From positions 228,198-292,197 of the forward strand of contig NZ_JABWEB010000007.1 of the NCBI RefSeq assembly GCF_013369485.1: a stretch of 64,000 nucleotides of DNA, read 5' to 3'. Positions 48,468-57,928 of the stretch are shown piece after piece. Position numbers and translations under genes: made by a program. Origin of the DNA: Massilia sp. BJB1822. GTDB taxonomy: Bacteria > Pseudomonadota > Gammaproteobacteria > Burkholderiales > Burkholderiaceae_D. The stretch's first letter is position 1; every line of letters starts with the position of its first letter. Below the pieces are notes generated by a model that saw nothing but the letters and a program-made list of their open reading frames with translations, ran no database searches and was not told where the DNA came from.

Positions 48468-49525
48468 CGTGCGTCTCCCACTTGCGCGATGCGCGGCTGC
48501 ACCGAGGTATCGACATTGGCCGTGACCGACATGCCAACGCGCAGCTTGCCGCGCAGCGGCTGGCCGGCATCGAACACGATGCGGGTCGGGATGCGCTGCA
48601 CGACCTTGGTGAAATTGCCGGTGGCGTTGTCCGGCGCGATGGCCGAGAAGGTGGCGCCGGTGGCCGGCGCGATGCTCTCCACCTTGCCGCGCAACTGTTC
48701 GCCGGGCCAGCCGTCGACCGTGATGCTGACCGGCTGGCCGGGACTGACATGGCTCAGCTGCGTCTCCTGGAAGTTGGCGACCACATAGGCTTGCTCTACC
48801 GGCACCACGGCCAGCAGGGCCGCGCCGGGCGCGACGTGGGCGCCGGCACGCACGCTGCGCCGCGCCACCACGCCGTCGATGGGTGCGCGCAGTTGTGTGT
48901 GGGACAGATCGAGTTCGGCCTGCTCCTGGCTGGCGCGGGCCTTTTGCAGCATGGCTTCGGCCACCGCGTGCTGGGCTTGCAGCACGGAGTTCTGTTTGAC
49001 CGTGGCACCCAGCGCGGCGCGATTTTGTGCCTGGCGCGCCAGCAGGGTGTCGTGGCGCGCCTTGGCCTGCTGTGCGTTCTGCGCGGTGCCGGCGCCTTGT
49101 CCGGCCAGATTGGTATAGCGTTCCAGTTCGGCCTTGGCCAGCGTGAGGTCGGCGCGGTCGGCCATCGAGGTGGCTTCGGCCTGCTCGATCAGATAGCGCT
49201 GGCGCTCCAGCGTGGCGGCGCTATTGGCCAGTTGGGCTTCGGCGTTGGCGACGCCAGCGCGCGCCGCTTCCAGCGCGGCCAGGAAGTCGCGGTCGTCGAT
49301 GCGCACCAGCAGCTGGCCGGCTTTCACGGCCTGGTTGTCGGCGGCCAGCACTTCGGCCACGATGCCGCCCACCTTGGGCGAGAGCAGCATGAAGTCGGCG
49401 GCGATGAAGGCGTCATTGGTGCTTTGCGCTTCGGCAGCCACCAGCAGCTGGCGGCCGCCATAAGCCGCGCCGCACAGCAGCAGGGCGGCCATGGCGATGG
49501 CGGAATTGCGGGACAGATGTTTCAT
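48464..49525 (-). CDS. Membrane-fusion (periplasmic adaptor) protein, EmrA/HlyD family
   Basis: Adaptor joining the inner-membrane MFS pump to the outer-membrane channel. The 353-residue product has an N-terminal membrane anchor (MKHLSRNSAIAMAALLLCGAAYGG), the STNDAFIAADFMLLSPKVGGIVAEVLAADNQAVKAGQLLVRID lipoyl half typical of EmrA, a coiled-coil hairpin and the LSHTQLRAPIDGVVARRSVRAGAHV second half. The ATG at 49525 follows AAAGGA by 8 bases; a much longer frame over this DNA is a shadow of the MFS gene. Confidence 0.94.
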   Translation of the reverse strand: MKHLSRNSAIAMAALLLCGAAYGGRQLLVAAEAQSTNDAFIAADFMLLSPKVGGIVAEVLAADNQAVKAGQLLVRIDDRDFLAALEAARAGVANAEAQLANSAATLERQRYLIEQAEATSMADRADLTLAKAELERYTNLAGQGAGTAQNAQQAKARHDTLLARQAQNRAALGATVKQNSVLQAQHAVAEAMLQKARASQEQAELDLSHTQLRAPIDGVVARRSVRAGAHVAPGAALLAVVPVEQAYVVANFQETQLSHVSPGQPVSITVDGWPGEQLRGKVESIAPATGATFSAIAPDNATGNFTKVVQRIPTRIVFDAGQPLRGKLRVGMSVTANVDTSVQPRIAQVGDAR

Positions 49526-49542
49526 ATTCTTTTCCTTTGTAA

Positions 49543-51072
49543 TTAAGCGGCGCGCGGCGGATAGATGCGCTGCGCGACCAGCGGGATCAGGACGATCATG
49601 GCGGCGGCCATCGCGGCCATTGCCAGGTAGAGATCGCGGGTGGTGAGGGTGGCTACCTGGTGCTGGAACTGGCGCGCCAGCAAGGCGGGCAGGGTGCCGC
49701 TCATCGTCAGCGGCGCATTGCCCAGATGGTCGGCCAGGGCTTGGGCGTGGAAGTGCGAACGTTCGCCGCCCATGTAATCGAGCACGCCGCCTGCCAGCAC
49801 GGCGGCAAAGCCTTTGATCGTGTTGAACCAGGCCGAGGCAAAGGGACCATCCTGCGGCGAGAGGCCGGAGGTGGCCAGCATCAGCAGCGGAATCACGGCC
49901 ATGGGCTGGGCCAGGATCTGCAGCGATTGCAGCAGATAGAAATTCTCGCGCGTCCATTCCGGCGTGGCGGAGGCGCCCAGCAGCTTGGATGCGGCCAGCA
50001 GGGCGAGGCCGCCCGCCAGCACCCAGCGGCAATCGACGCGGCGGATATTGCACAGCGCCGCCACCAGCACCAGGGCCAGCAACTGCGGCAGGGCCACCAT
50101 CAGCATCAGCGGCGCCGTTTGCAGCGGACGATAGCCATGCACCTGGGCCAGGAAGGACGAAGGCAGACGCGTTGCCGCCACCAGCACGAACAGCACGCCG
50201 GCCAGGGTGATCAAGGAATGCGTCAGGTTGCGGTTGGCCAGCAGCTGGATCTTGAAGAAGGGCAGGGGATGCGACCATTCGTTCACCAGGAAGGCAGCCA
50301 GCAGCAGGCAGCCGCCGACCAGCAGGAAGGCGATCAGGCCGGACTCCATCCAGTCCATGCGCTCTCCCAGCGACAGGCCCAGCACGATCATGCTGATGGC
50401 GGGCAGGCCAAGCAGAAGGCCCAGCCAGTCGAACTGGCGGAAGCGTTCCAGCTTGAGCGGATCTTGCGGCAAGCCCCAGGCCACGGCCGCCATCGAGAGC
50501 AGGCAGGGCGGGATGATCTGCCAGAAGGTCCACTGCCATGGCGTGTACTCGGTCCACAGCGCGGCCAGCGGCGTGCCCAGGGTCGGGCCGACGGTGGCGG
50601 TCAGCGCATAGCTTGCAAGGCCATACAGCTTGATATCCGGCGGCAGGAAGCGCAGCGCCACCGTCATCAGCATGGGCGGCAGGGCGCCGCCGGCCAGGCC
50701 TTGCAGGGTGCGCAGCAGCATCAGCGTGGACAGATTGGGCGCCAGCGGACAGAGTGCGCCGAACAGCATGAAGGCGGCCAGCATGGCCAGCGTGAAGCGG
50801 CGCAGCGAGAAGGTGGCCGAGCACCATGGCGCGAAGGCCATGGCGCAGACCGAGGCCGCCGCATACACGGCCAGCAGCCAGCTGCCTTCGTCGGCGCCGA
50901 TGCCCATGACGCCGCGGATATCGGCCAGCGCCACCTTGGTGACGTTCTCGTTCAGGCCCGCCATCAGCACGGCCAGCAGCACGCCGGCCAGGCCGGTGGC
51001 AATGCGCAGACCGAAAGTCGGTGGCCCGGGCGGCTTGGGCGGGGCGGCGGCCGGCACCGAGGCGGCGCTCAT
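49543..51072 (-). CDS. MFS drug exporter, EmrB/DHA2 family
   Basis: A 509-residue 14-helix proton-driven exporter, the inner-membrane component of the tripartite pump. It begins with a Pro/Ala-rich cytoplasmic tail, then GLRIATGLAGVLLAVLMAGLNENVTKVALADIRGVMGIGADEGSWL (DHA2-type helix 1 and loop) and continues with LRTLQGLAGGALPPMLMTV and TVGPTLGTPLAALWTEYTPWQWTFW (the GP-rich helix 5 of exporters). CAGGAGG precedes the start. It is the first gene of the pump operon exporter-adaptor-channel-LysR. The substrate class (hydrophobic drugs, organic acids) cannot be decided. Confidence 0.93.
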   Translation of the reverse strand: MSAASVPAAAPPKPPGPPTFGLRIATGLAGVLLAVLMAGLNENVTKVALADIRGVMGIGADEGSWLLAVYAAASVCAMAFAPWCSATFSLRRFTLAMLAAFMLFGALCPLAPNLSTLMLLRTLQGLAGGALPPMLMTVALRFLPPDIKLYGLASYALTATVGPTLGTPLAALWTEYTPWQWTFWQIIPPCLLSMAAVAWGLPQDPLKLERFRQFDWLGLLLGLPAISMIVLGLSLGERMDWMESGLIAFLLVGGCLLLAAFLVNEWSHPLPFFKIQLLANRNLTHSLITLAGVLFVLVAATRLPSSFLAQVHGYRPLQTAPLMLMVALPQLLALVLVAALCNIRRVDCRWVLAGGLALLAASKLLGASATPEWTRENFYLLQSLQILAQPMAVIPLLMLATSGLSPQDGPFASAWFNTIKGFAAVLAGGVLDYMGGERSHFHAQALADHLGNAPLTMSGTLPALLARQFQHQVATLTTRDLYLAMAAMAAAMIVLIPLVAQRIYPPRAA

Positions 51073-51289
51073 GGCCGCCTCCTGGCGCAGGAAAACAATA
51101 GGAATTGCATATAAAGCTCCACTAAAAAACCATGTGGGCAGTATATGAAGCGCTATCGATTGCGAAAATTGATAATTGGGAAATCGTGAATTGCGCCGTG
51201 TGCAGCAATTGAGGGCGATACCCGATGTTTCATAAAAACCGTGCTCTGGCCCCGGTTTGTGGGAAATTCGCTAGGTTGCGGCGCAGCAT

Positions 51290-51297
51290 GCTATACT
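51290..51297 (+). promoter_or_regulatory. Extended -10 promoter of typA
   Basis: TGC followed by TATACT (51292-51297) makes an extended -10 element; no good -35 is seen at 17 bases. It is 70 bases before the typA start. The rest of the roughly 300-base gap to the efflux operon shows nothing else I can support. Confidence 0.5.
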
Positions 51298-51369
51298 AGT
51301 GGGTTCCAGTGACGCGCAGTATGGCTTTCACTGCACGTCCTTCGCAGTTTTTCTGTAAATATAACGACC

Positions 51370-53205
51370 ATGTCTAATACTAAACGCGCTATCCGCAATA
51401 TCGCCATCATCGCTCACGTTGACCACGGCAAAACCACCCTCGTCGACAAGCTGCTGCGCCAATCCGGTACCTTCCGTGAGAACCAGCAAGTTGAAACCCG
51501 CGTGATGGACTCCAACGACCTCGAAAAGGAACGTGGCATTACCATTCTGGCGAAGAACTGCGCCGTTGAGTATGAAGGCACCCACATCAATATCGTCGAC
51601 ACCCCAGGCCACGCCGACTTCGGCGGCGAAGTGGAGCGCGTGCTGTCGATGGTTGACTCCGTGCTGCTGCTGGTCGATGCGCAAGAAGGCCCAATGCCGC
51701 AGACCCGTTTCGTGACCCGCAAGGCGCTGGCCCTGGGCCTGAAGCCTATCGTCGTAGTCAACAAGATCGACCGTCCAGGCGCCCGTCCTGACTGGGCCAT
51801 CAACGCCACCTTCGAACTGTTCGACAAGCTGGGCGCAACCGATGAGCAGCTGGACTTCCCAGTGGTGTACGCATCGGCCCTGAACGGCTACGCTTCGCTG
51901 GACGACACCGTGCGCGAAGGCGATATGAAGCCACTGTTCGAAGCCATCCTGAAGCACGTGCCAGTGCGTGACGATGATCCGGACGGTCCGCTGCAGATGC
52001 AAATCACCTCGCTCGACTACTCCTCCTACGTCGGCAAGATCGGCGTTGGCCGTATCAGCCGCGGCCGCGTGAAAGCCGGCCAGGACGTGATCGTGCTGAA
52101 CGGCCCTGAGTCGACCCCGATCAAGGCCCGCATCAACCAGGTGCTGAACTTCAAAGGCCTGGAGCGCGTGCTGGTCGATGAAGCCATCGCCGGCGACATC
52201 ATCCTGATCAACGGTATCGAAGATATCGGCATCGGTTCGACCCTGTGCGCACCGGACACCCCGGACGCGCTGCCGATGCTGACCGTCGACGAGCCGACCC
52301 TGACCATGAACTTCATGGTCAACAGCTCCCCGCTGGCTGGCCGCGAAGGCAAGTTCGTGACCTCGCGCCAGCTGCGCGACCGTCTGGACAAGGAACTGAA
52401 AGCCAACGTGGCGCTGCGCGTTGCACCGACCGACGACGACACCGTGTTCGAAGTGTCCGGCCGCGGCGAGCTGCACCTGACCATCCTGATCGAAAACATG
52501 CGCCGCGAAGGCTTCGAGATGGCCGTATCCCGTCCGCGCGTGGTGTTCAAAATGGTTGATGGCGTGCGCCATGAGCCGTACGAACTGCTGACCGTGGACG
52601 TGGAAGAAGTCAACCAGGGCGGCGTGATGGAAGAACTGGGCCGCCGTCGTGGCGACCTGCAGAACATGGAATCCGACTCCAAGGGCCGCGTGCGCCTGGA
52701 GTACCGCATTCCTGCGCGTGGCCTGATCGGCTTCCAGTCCGAGTTCATGACCCTGACCCGCGGCACCGGTCTGATGTCTCACATCTTCGACGCTTACGCG
52801 CCGGTCGACAACTCCAAAGGCGAACTGGCCGGCCGCCGCAACGGCGTGCTGATCTCGCAGGACGACGGCGCCGCCGTGGCCTACGCCCTGTGGAAGCTGC
52901 AAGACCGCGGCCGCATGTTCGTGGTGCACAACGACCCAGTGTACGAAGGCATGATCATCGGTATCCACTCGCGTGACAACGATCTGGTGGTGAACCCGAT
53001 CAAGGGCAAGCAGCTGACCAACGTGCGTGCTTCCGGCACCGACGAGGCAGTGCGCCTGGTGCCGCCAGTCCAGCTGTCGCTGGAATACGCGGTGGAATTC
53101 ATCGAGGACGACGAGCTGGTGGAAATCACCCCGAAATCGATCCGTCTGCGCAAGCGCTTCCTCAAAGAGCACGAGCGTAAAAAGGCGTCGCGCGAAGGCG
53201 CGTAA
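51370..53205 (+). CDS. typA: Ribosome-associated GTPase TypA/BipA
   Basis: A translational GTPase of the EF-G/LepA group that acts in ribosome assembly and stress or cold adaptation. The 611-residue product has G1 [10 protein letters not shown], the RGITI switch, G3 DTPGHADF, G4 NKID, then EF-G-like domains II, III and V and the TypA-specific C-terminal domain ([43 protein letters not shown]). The codon choice is biased toward CCA/GGT-type codons, consistent with high expression. It is monocistronic: own promoter and strong terminator. Confidence 0.97.
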   Translation: MSNTKRAIRNIAIIAHVDHGKTTLVDKLLRQSGTFRENQQVETRVMDSNDLEKERGITILAKNCAVEYEGTHINIVDTPGHADFGGEVERVLSMVDSVLLLVDAQEGPMPQTRFVTRKALALGLKPIVVVNKIDRPGARPDWAINATFELFDKLGATDEQLDFPVVYASALNGYASLDDTVREGDMKPLFEAILKHVPVRDDDPDGPLQMQITSLDYSSYVGKIGVGRISRGRVKAGQDVIVLNGPESTPIKARINQVLNFKGLERVLVDEAIAGDIILINGIEDIGIGSTLCAPDTPDALPMLTVDEPTLTMNFMVNSSPLAGREGKFVTSRQLRDRLDKELKANVALRVAPTDDDTVFEVSGRGELHLTILIENMRREGFEMAVSRPRVVFKMVDGVRHEPYELLTVDVEEVNQGGVMEELGRRRGDLQNMESDSKGRVRLEYRIPARGLIGFQSEFMTLTRGTGLMSHIFDAYAPVDNSKGELAGRRNGVLISQDDGAAVAYALWKLQDRGRMFVVHNDPVYEGMIIGIHSRDNDLVVNPIKGKQLTNVRASGTDEAVRLVPPVQLSLEYAVEFIEDDELVEITPKSIRLRKRFLKEHERKKASREGA

Positions 53206-53225
53206 TCGCATCGCGATTCGCCAAG

Positions 53226-53258
53226 CCGCCGGACCCGCAAGGGCCGGCGGTTTTTTTT
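53226..53258 (+). terminator. Intrinsic terminator of typA
   Basis: CCGCCGG-A-CCC / GGG-CCGGCGG around a GCAA loop, followed by eight T residues. Confidence 0.93.
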
Positions 53259-53499
53259 CGTCTTAAGCCGGCCCGAAGCTGGTCTTAAGCGCCTTGAAAG
53301 CTTGTTCAGTTACTTTTGGTGCGACGCAGCATTTATACCCGTTATCGATAGCAAATTCGGTATTGCTTCATGCGTCATGATGCTCAAAACACCATTGGAT
53401 CGGCAGAGCAATATGGGGCATGATGGGCAACGGGGCTTGCATGGATGAGGCAGCTCCAGATTTGTGCGGCGCACACCGCAGGCCCATGATGGAGGAAAC

Positions 53500-55764
53500 A
53501 TGACTGAAATGACCGTTCCCGCCCAGCCCGCAGCGGCCGACGCCGGGAAACAAGCCCTGGGCCTGTACTCGGCCTGGCTGGGCGCCATGCCGAACCTGGC
53601 GCAGCAGGCGCAAAGCTATTGGACCGACGCCATGCAGCGCTCGGTGCTCTTCCTCGATGTGCTGCGCCAGCGCGGCAACGAGCGCAATGAGCGCCTGCAA
53701 GACCTGGCTCCCCATGTCCTGAGTTTCGACTTCGAGCCGCTGATCGATGGCCGCACACTGGAGCGCCCAGTCAATTACAGTCTGATTCGCATCGTCCCGC
53801 CCAAGGGCTGGGAGATCGACGAGAACAAGCGGCCCTTCATCGTCTTCGATCCGCGCGCCGGCCACGGTCCCGGCATCGGCGGCATGAAGCAGGACAGCGA
53901 GATCGGCGTCGCCCTGAAGGCGGGCCACCCCTGTTACTTCGTCACCTTCCTGCCCAATCCCGTGCCGGGCCAGACCATCGAGGATGTGTGCCGCGCGGAA
54001 GCGCACTTCATCGCCCAGGTGGGCGCCCTGCACAGCCACGCCGACGGCAAGCCGGCCCTGATCGGTAATTGCCAGGCCGGCTGGCAGATCATGATGACCA
54101 GCGCGCTGCGCCCCGATTTGACCGGCCCCCTGCTGCTGGCCGGCGCGCCGCTGTCCTACTGGGCCGGGGTGCGCGGCAAGAATCCGCTGCGCTACCTGGG
54201 CGGCGCCATGGGCGGCACCTGGCTGACCTCCCTCTCGGGCGATCTGGGCCACGGCCTGTTCGACGGCGCCCTGCTGGTCAGCAATTTCGAGAACATGAAC
54301 CCTTCCAATACCTTGTGGAAGAAGAATTACAACGTCTACTCCCGCATCGACACCGAAGGGCCGCGCTTCCTGGAATTCGAAAGATGGTGGGGCACGCCGG
54401 TGCTGCTGAACGCGGGCGAGATCCAGTACATCACCGACAATCTCTTCGTCGGCAACCGCCTGAGCCAGGGCGCCATCCACGACAGTGCCGGCCGCCGCAT
54501 CGACCTGCGCAATATCACTTCGCCCATCGTGGTGTTCTGTTCCTGGGGCGACGACATCACGCCGCCGCAGCAGGCCATGGGCTGGGTGCTCGACCTGTAC
54601 GAGGACGACGAGGCGCTGGCCACCGGCGGCCAGACCATCATCTACTCCATGCACCAGAGCATAGGCCACCTCGGCATCTTCGTCTCGGCCTCGGTGGCCA
54701 ACAAGGAGCACGAGGAATTCACCCGCTCGATGGACCTGATCGACGTGCTGCCGCCCGGCCTGTACGAGGCGGTCTTCATCGAGAAGGACGAAAACCTGGC
54801 CAACCCGGAACTGGCCGACGGCAAATACGTGCTGCGCTTCGAACACCGCACGCTGGAAGACCTGCGCCAGCTGGGCGGCAACGACGAAGCCGACGAGCGC
54901 CGCTTCGCTACCGTGGCCCGCCTGTCGGAAATCAACCAGGGCCTGTACCGCACCTATGCCAGCCCTCTGGTGCGCGCCTTCGCCAGCGAGGCCGGCGCCG
55001 ACATGCTGCGCAATCTGCATCCCTACCGCCTGCGCTACGAACTGTTCTCGGACAAGAATCCCTTCATGCAGGGTGTGGCCCAGCTGGCCGAGAAGGTGCG
55101 CGCCGAACGCAAGCCGGTGGCGGAGGACAATGTCTTCCTGGCGCTGCAGGACACGATCTCGGCGCAGATCACCACCACGCTGGATATGTACCGCGACCTG
55201 CGCGATATGGCCGAGGAAAACTTCTTCGTCCACATGTATGGCCAGCCGCTGCTGCAAACCCTGGTCGGCCTGCGCGCCGACCACGTGCTGGCCAAGCGTC
55301 GCATCGGCCGCGACATCGCGCGCGAATCGGCCGTGGCCAAGCGCAACGAGCATCTGGCCACGCGCATGGCCGAAGGCGGCTCGCTGGAAGCGGTGGTGCG
55401 CGCCATGCTTTACATCGGCCGCAGCCAGGAGCTGCGCGCGGCCGACGAACGCGCCTTCGCCATCCTGCGCGAGCTGCGCCACCAGGTGCCGGCCGACGAG
55501 CGCCTGTCCCTGTACCGCTTCAAGGAAGTGGTGCAGGAACAGCACATGATCCTGCAATTGAATGAAGAACTGGCCGTGCTCGACCTGCCGCAGTTGCTGC
55601 CGCGCGATCCCGCCGAACGCGCCGCCGACCTGGATGCGGTGCGCCGCACCGTCACCGCGGCCGGCGCGCTGGAAGGCGAGGCTGCCCAGCGCATGGCCCG
55701 CATCGAAGCCCTGTTCGGCTCCGCTCCGCTGGAGCTGGCCGCCACCGTAAAGGAACACGTATGA
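53500..55764 (+). CDS. DUF3141 protein, alpha/beta-hydrolase related to polyhydroxyalkanoate synthases
   Basis: A 754-residue protein of the DUF3141 family. The region around residues 100-400 looks like an alpha/beta-hydrolase fold related to PHA synthases: PFIVFDPRAGHGPGIGG, the nucleophile elbow IGNCQAGWQ with a Cys (C191) where PHA synthases carry their catalytic Cys, and VVFCSWGDDITPPQQAMGWVLDLY (the usual catalytic Asp region). The His would lie in SIGHLGIFVS. The C-terminal half is helical and of unknown role. GGAGG precedes ATG 53500. It is the first gene of an operon with a phosphate acyltransferase, acetate kinase and FabI, overlapping the next gene by 4 bases. The actual substrate is unknown; a thioester or acyl-chain substrate is my inference. 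Confidence 0.88.
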   Translation: MTEMTVPAQPAAADAGKQALGLYSAWLGAMPNLAQQAQSYWTDAMQRSVLFLDVLRQRGNERNERLQDLAPHVLSFDFEPLIDGRTLERPVNYSLIRIVPPKGWEIDENKRPFIVFDPRAGHGPGIGGMKQDSEIGVALKAGHPCYFVTFLPNPVPGQTIEDVCRAEAHFIAQVGALHSHADGKPALIGNCQAGWQIMMTSALRPDLTGPLLLAGAPLSYWAGVRGKNPLRYLGGAMGGTWLTSLSGDLGHGLFDGALLVSNFENMNPSNTLWKKNYNVYSRIDTEGPRFLEFERWWGTPVLLNAGEIQYITDNLFVGNRLSQGAIHDSAGRRIDLRNITSPIVVFCSWGDDITPPQQAMGWVLDLYEDDEALATGGQTIIYSMHQSIGHLGIFVSASVANKEHEEFTRSMDLIDVLPPGLYEAVFIEKDENLANPELADGKYVLRFEHRTLEDLRQLGGNDEADERRFATVARLSEINQGLYRTYASPLVRAFASEAGADMLRNLHPYRLRYELFSDKNPFMQGVAQLAEKVRAERKPVAEDNVFLALQDTISAQITTTLDMYRDLRDMAEENFFVHMYGQPLLQTLVGLRADHVLAKRRIGRDIARESAVAKRNEHLATRMAEGGSLEAVVRAMLYIGRSQELRAADERAFAILRELRHQVPADERLSLYRFKEVVQEQHMILQLNEELAVLDLPQLLPRDPAERAADLDAVRRTVTAAGALEGEAAQRMARIEALFGSAPLELAATVKEHV

Positions 55765-56714
55765 GTGCAAGTCCCCGCACTGCCCACCTGCATTACGACC
55801 GACTGATCGCCGCCGCGCGCAGCGCCACGCCGCCCGCCGTGGCCGTGGCCCATGCCTGCGACCGTTACGCGCTGGAGTCGGCATTGGATGCGGCGCGACT
55901 GGGCCTGATCGCGCCCATCCTGGTCGGCCCGGCCGAACGCATCCGCCAGACCGCCCTGGAAGCCGATCTGAATATCGCCGCCCTGCCCATCGTCGACACG
56001 GAACACAGCCACGCCTCGGCCGAATGCGCCGTCGCGCTGGTGCGCGAAGGGAAGGCCGCCGCGCTGATGAAGGGCAGCCTGCATACCGATGAGCTGATGG
56101 GCGCCGTGGTGCGCAGCGAAGGCGGCCTGCGCACGGCGCGCCGCCTGAGCCACTGCTTCGTGATGGACGTGCCGGGTTATGCCGAACCGCTCATCATCAC
56201 CGATGCCGCCGTGAATATCGCGCCCACGCTGGCCGAGAAAGTCGACATCGTGCAGAACGCCATCGACCTGGCCCACATCCTCGCTTTCGAGGAAGTGCGC
56301 GTGGCCATCCTGGCGGCGGTGGAAACGGTGAACCCGAAAATGCCGTCCACCATCGAAGCGGCGGCCCTGTGCAAGATGGCCGAGCGCGGCCAGATCACCG
56401 GCGCCCGCCTGGACGGCCCGCTGGCGCTGGACAATGCCGTCAATCTGCAGGCGGCAGCGGTGAAGAACCTGACCTCGCCGGTGGCCGGCCGCGCCAACGT
56501 GCTGCTGGTGCCCGACCTGGAAGCGGGCAATATGCTGGCCAAGAGCCTGAGCTTCATGGCCGACGCCGATGCCGCCGGCATCGTGCTCGGCGCGCGCGTG
56601 CCCATCATCCTCACCAGCCGCGCCGATTCCGTGGCGGCCCGTCTGGCTTCCTGCGCCGTGGCCTCGCTGATCGCCAGCAGCAAGCTGACCGGCGCCAAAG
56701 TGCTGGGAGGCTGA
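55761..56714 (+). CDS. Phosphate acetyl/butyryltransferase
   Basis: Transfers an acyl group between CoA and phosphate, producing acyl-phosphate. The 317-residue protein is the phosphotransacetylase domain alone, of the phosphate butyryltransferase/short Pta class: AALMKGSLHTDELMGAVV, RRLSHCFVMDVPGY, DAAVNIAPTLAEKVDIVQNAI, LLVPDLEAGNMLAKSL. Relatives often carry a fused N-terminal MaoC enoyl-CoA hydratase domain, which is missing here. It is coupled to the upstream gene by ATGA and to ackA by a 2-base gap, so acetyl- or butyryl-phosphate would pass directly to the kinase. Confidence 0.92.
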   Translation: MSASPRTAHLHYDRLIAAARSATPPAVAVAHACDRYALESALDAARLGLIAPILVGPAERIRQTALEADLNIAALPIVDTEHSHASAECAVALVREGKAAALMKGSLHTDELMGAVVRSEGGLRTARRLSHCFVMDVPGYAEPLIITDAAVNIAPTLAEKVDIVQNAIDLAHILAFEEVRVAILAAVETVNPKMPSTIEAAALCKMAERGQITGARLDGPLALDNAVNLQAAAVKNLTSPVAGRANVLLVPDLEAGNMLAKSLSFMADADAAGIVLGARVPIILTSRADSVAARLASCAVASLIASSKLTGAKVLGG

Positions 56715-56716
56715 GA

Positions 56717-57928
56717 ATGCAGGCCGCTGAAACGATTGTCGTCGTCAACGCCGGTTCCTCCAGCATCAAATTTTCCCTGTATGGCGAGCGCGAAGGCGAG
56801 CTGGCCCAGCTCATGAAGGGCAAGGTCGAAAAACTGTATACCGGCGACGCCTACTTCGTCGCCACCGGCGAGGATGGCGTCAGCGTGGCCGAGCACCGCT
56901 GGCAGGGCGCGGCGATCAGCCACGAAACGGCGATGCGCTTCCTGTTCGACTTCGCTCACACCCATCTCGACGGCCGCACCGTGGCCGCCATCGGCCACCG
57001 CATCGTGCATGGCGGCACGCTGTTCTCGGCCCCGGTGCGCCTGGATGCCGACGTGCTGGCCCAGCTGGAGCAGCTGATTCCGCTGGCGCCGCTGCACCAG
57101 CCGCACAATCTGGCGCCGGTGCGCAGCGTGCTGGAAATGGCGCCCGAGGTGCTGCAGATCGGCTGCTTCGATACCGCCTTCCACACCGCCCAGCCGGAGC
57201 TGGCCCAGGCCTTCGCGCTGCCGCCCTCGATCACCTCCCTGGGCGTGCGCCGCTACGGCTTCCACGGCCTGTCCTATGAATACCTGGCCAGCCAGCTGCC
57301 CGAACTGGACCACTCGCTGGCCAAGGCGCGCGTGGTGGCCGCCCACCTGGGCAATGGCGCCAGCATGTGCGCCATCCACGCCGGACGCAGCGTGGCCAGC
57401 ACCATGGGCTTCACCGCCGTCGATGGCCTGCCCATGGGCACGCGCTGCGGCAGCGTCGATCCCGGCGTGGTGCTGTTCCTGCAAAGCGAATTGAAGATGG
57501 AGCAGGGCGAGATCGAACGCCTGCTGTATCAGCAATCGGGCTTGCTCGGCGTGTCCGGCATCTCTTCCGATATGCGCACGCTGGAAGCGAGCAGCGATCC
57601 TCGCGCGCGCCTGGCCATCGATCTGTTCGTGTACCGCATCGGCCGCGAACTCGGTTCGCTGGCGGCGGCGCTGGGCGGCCTCGATGCCCTGGTGTTCACC
57701 GGCGGCATCGGCGAGAACAGCGCCCGCGTGCGCGCCGCCGTCTGCCGCGACGCCGCCTGGCTCGGGGTGCAGATCGACGCCGCCGCCAACGAGGCGGGGC
57801 AGGCCTGCATCAGCGCGCCGGACAGCACGGTGCCGGTCTGGGTGCTGCCGGCCAATGAGGAATTGATGATCGCGCGCCACGCGCTTGAGATGCAGCAGAA
57901 GGCCCAGCAGAAAGGCGCGCGCGCATGA
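56717..57928 (+). CDS. ackA: Acetate/propionate family kinase
   Basis: Converts acyl-phosphate plus ADP to carboxylate plus ATP. The 403-residue product has the ASKHA motifs VVNAGSSSIKFSLY at the N-terminus, GHRIVHGGTLF, FDTAFHTAQP, RRYGFHGLSYEY, AHLGNGASM, GTRCGSVDPG and VFTGGIGENSARVR. GGGAGG lies 6 bases before ATG 56717. With the neighbouring acyltransferase it forms a complete Pta-AckA pathway. Whether acetate, propionate or butyrate is preferred cannot be read by eye. Confidence 0.95.
   Translation: MQAAETIVVVNAGSSSIKFSLYGEREGELAQLMKGKVEKLYTGDAYFVATGEDGVSVAEHRWQGAAISHETAMRFLFDFAHTHLDGRTVAAIGHRIVHGGTLFSAPVRLDADVLAQLEQLIPLAPLHQPHNLAPVRSVLEMAPEVLQIGCFDTAFHTAQPELAQAFALPPSITSLGVRRYGFHGLSYEYLASQLPELDHSLAKARVVAAHLGNGASMCAIHAGRSVASTMGFTAVDGLPMGTRCGSVDPGVVLFLQSELKMEQGEIERLLYQQSGLLGVSGISSDMRTLEASSDPRARLAIDLFVYRIGRELGSLAAALGGLDALVFTGGIGENSARVRAAVCRDAAWLGVQIDAAANEAGQACISAPDSTVPVWVLPANEELMIARHALEMQQKAQQKGARA

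Noticed and set aside
48464..50827. A 787-codon frame that would fuse an extra N-terminal part to the EmrA-like adaptor.
   Set aside because: The first 430 codons are a shadow of the EmrB gene; the adaptor has its own ATG, membrane anchor and ribosome site at 49525.
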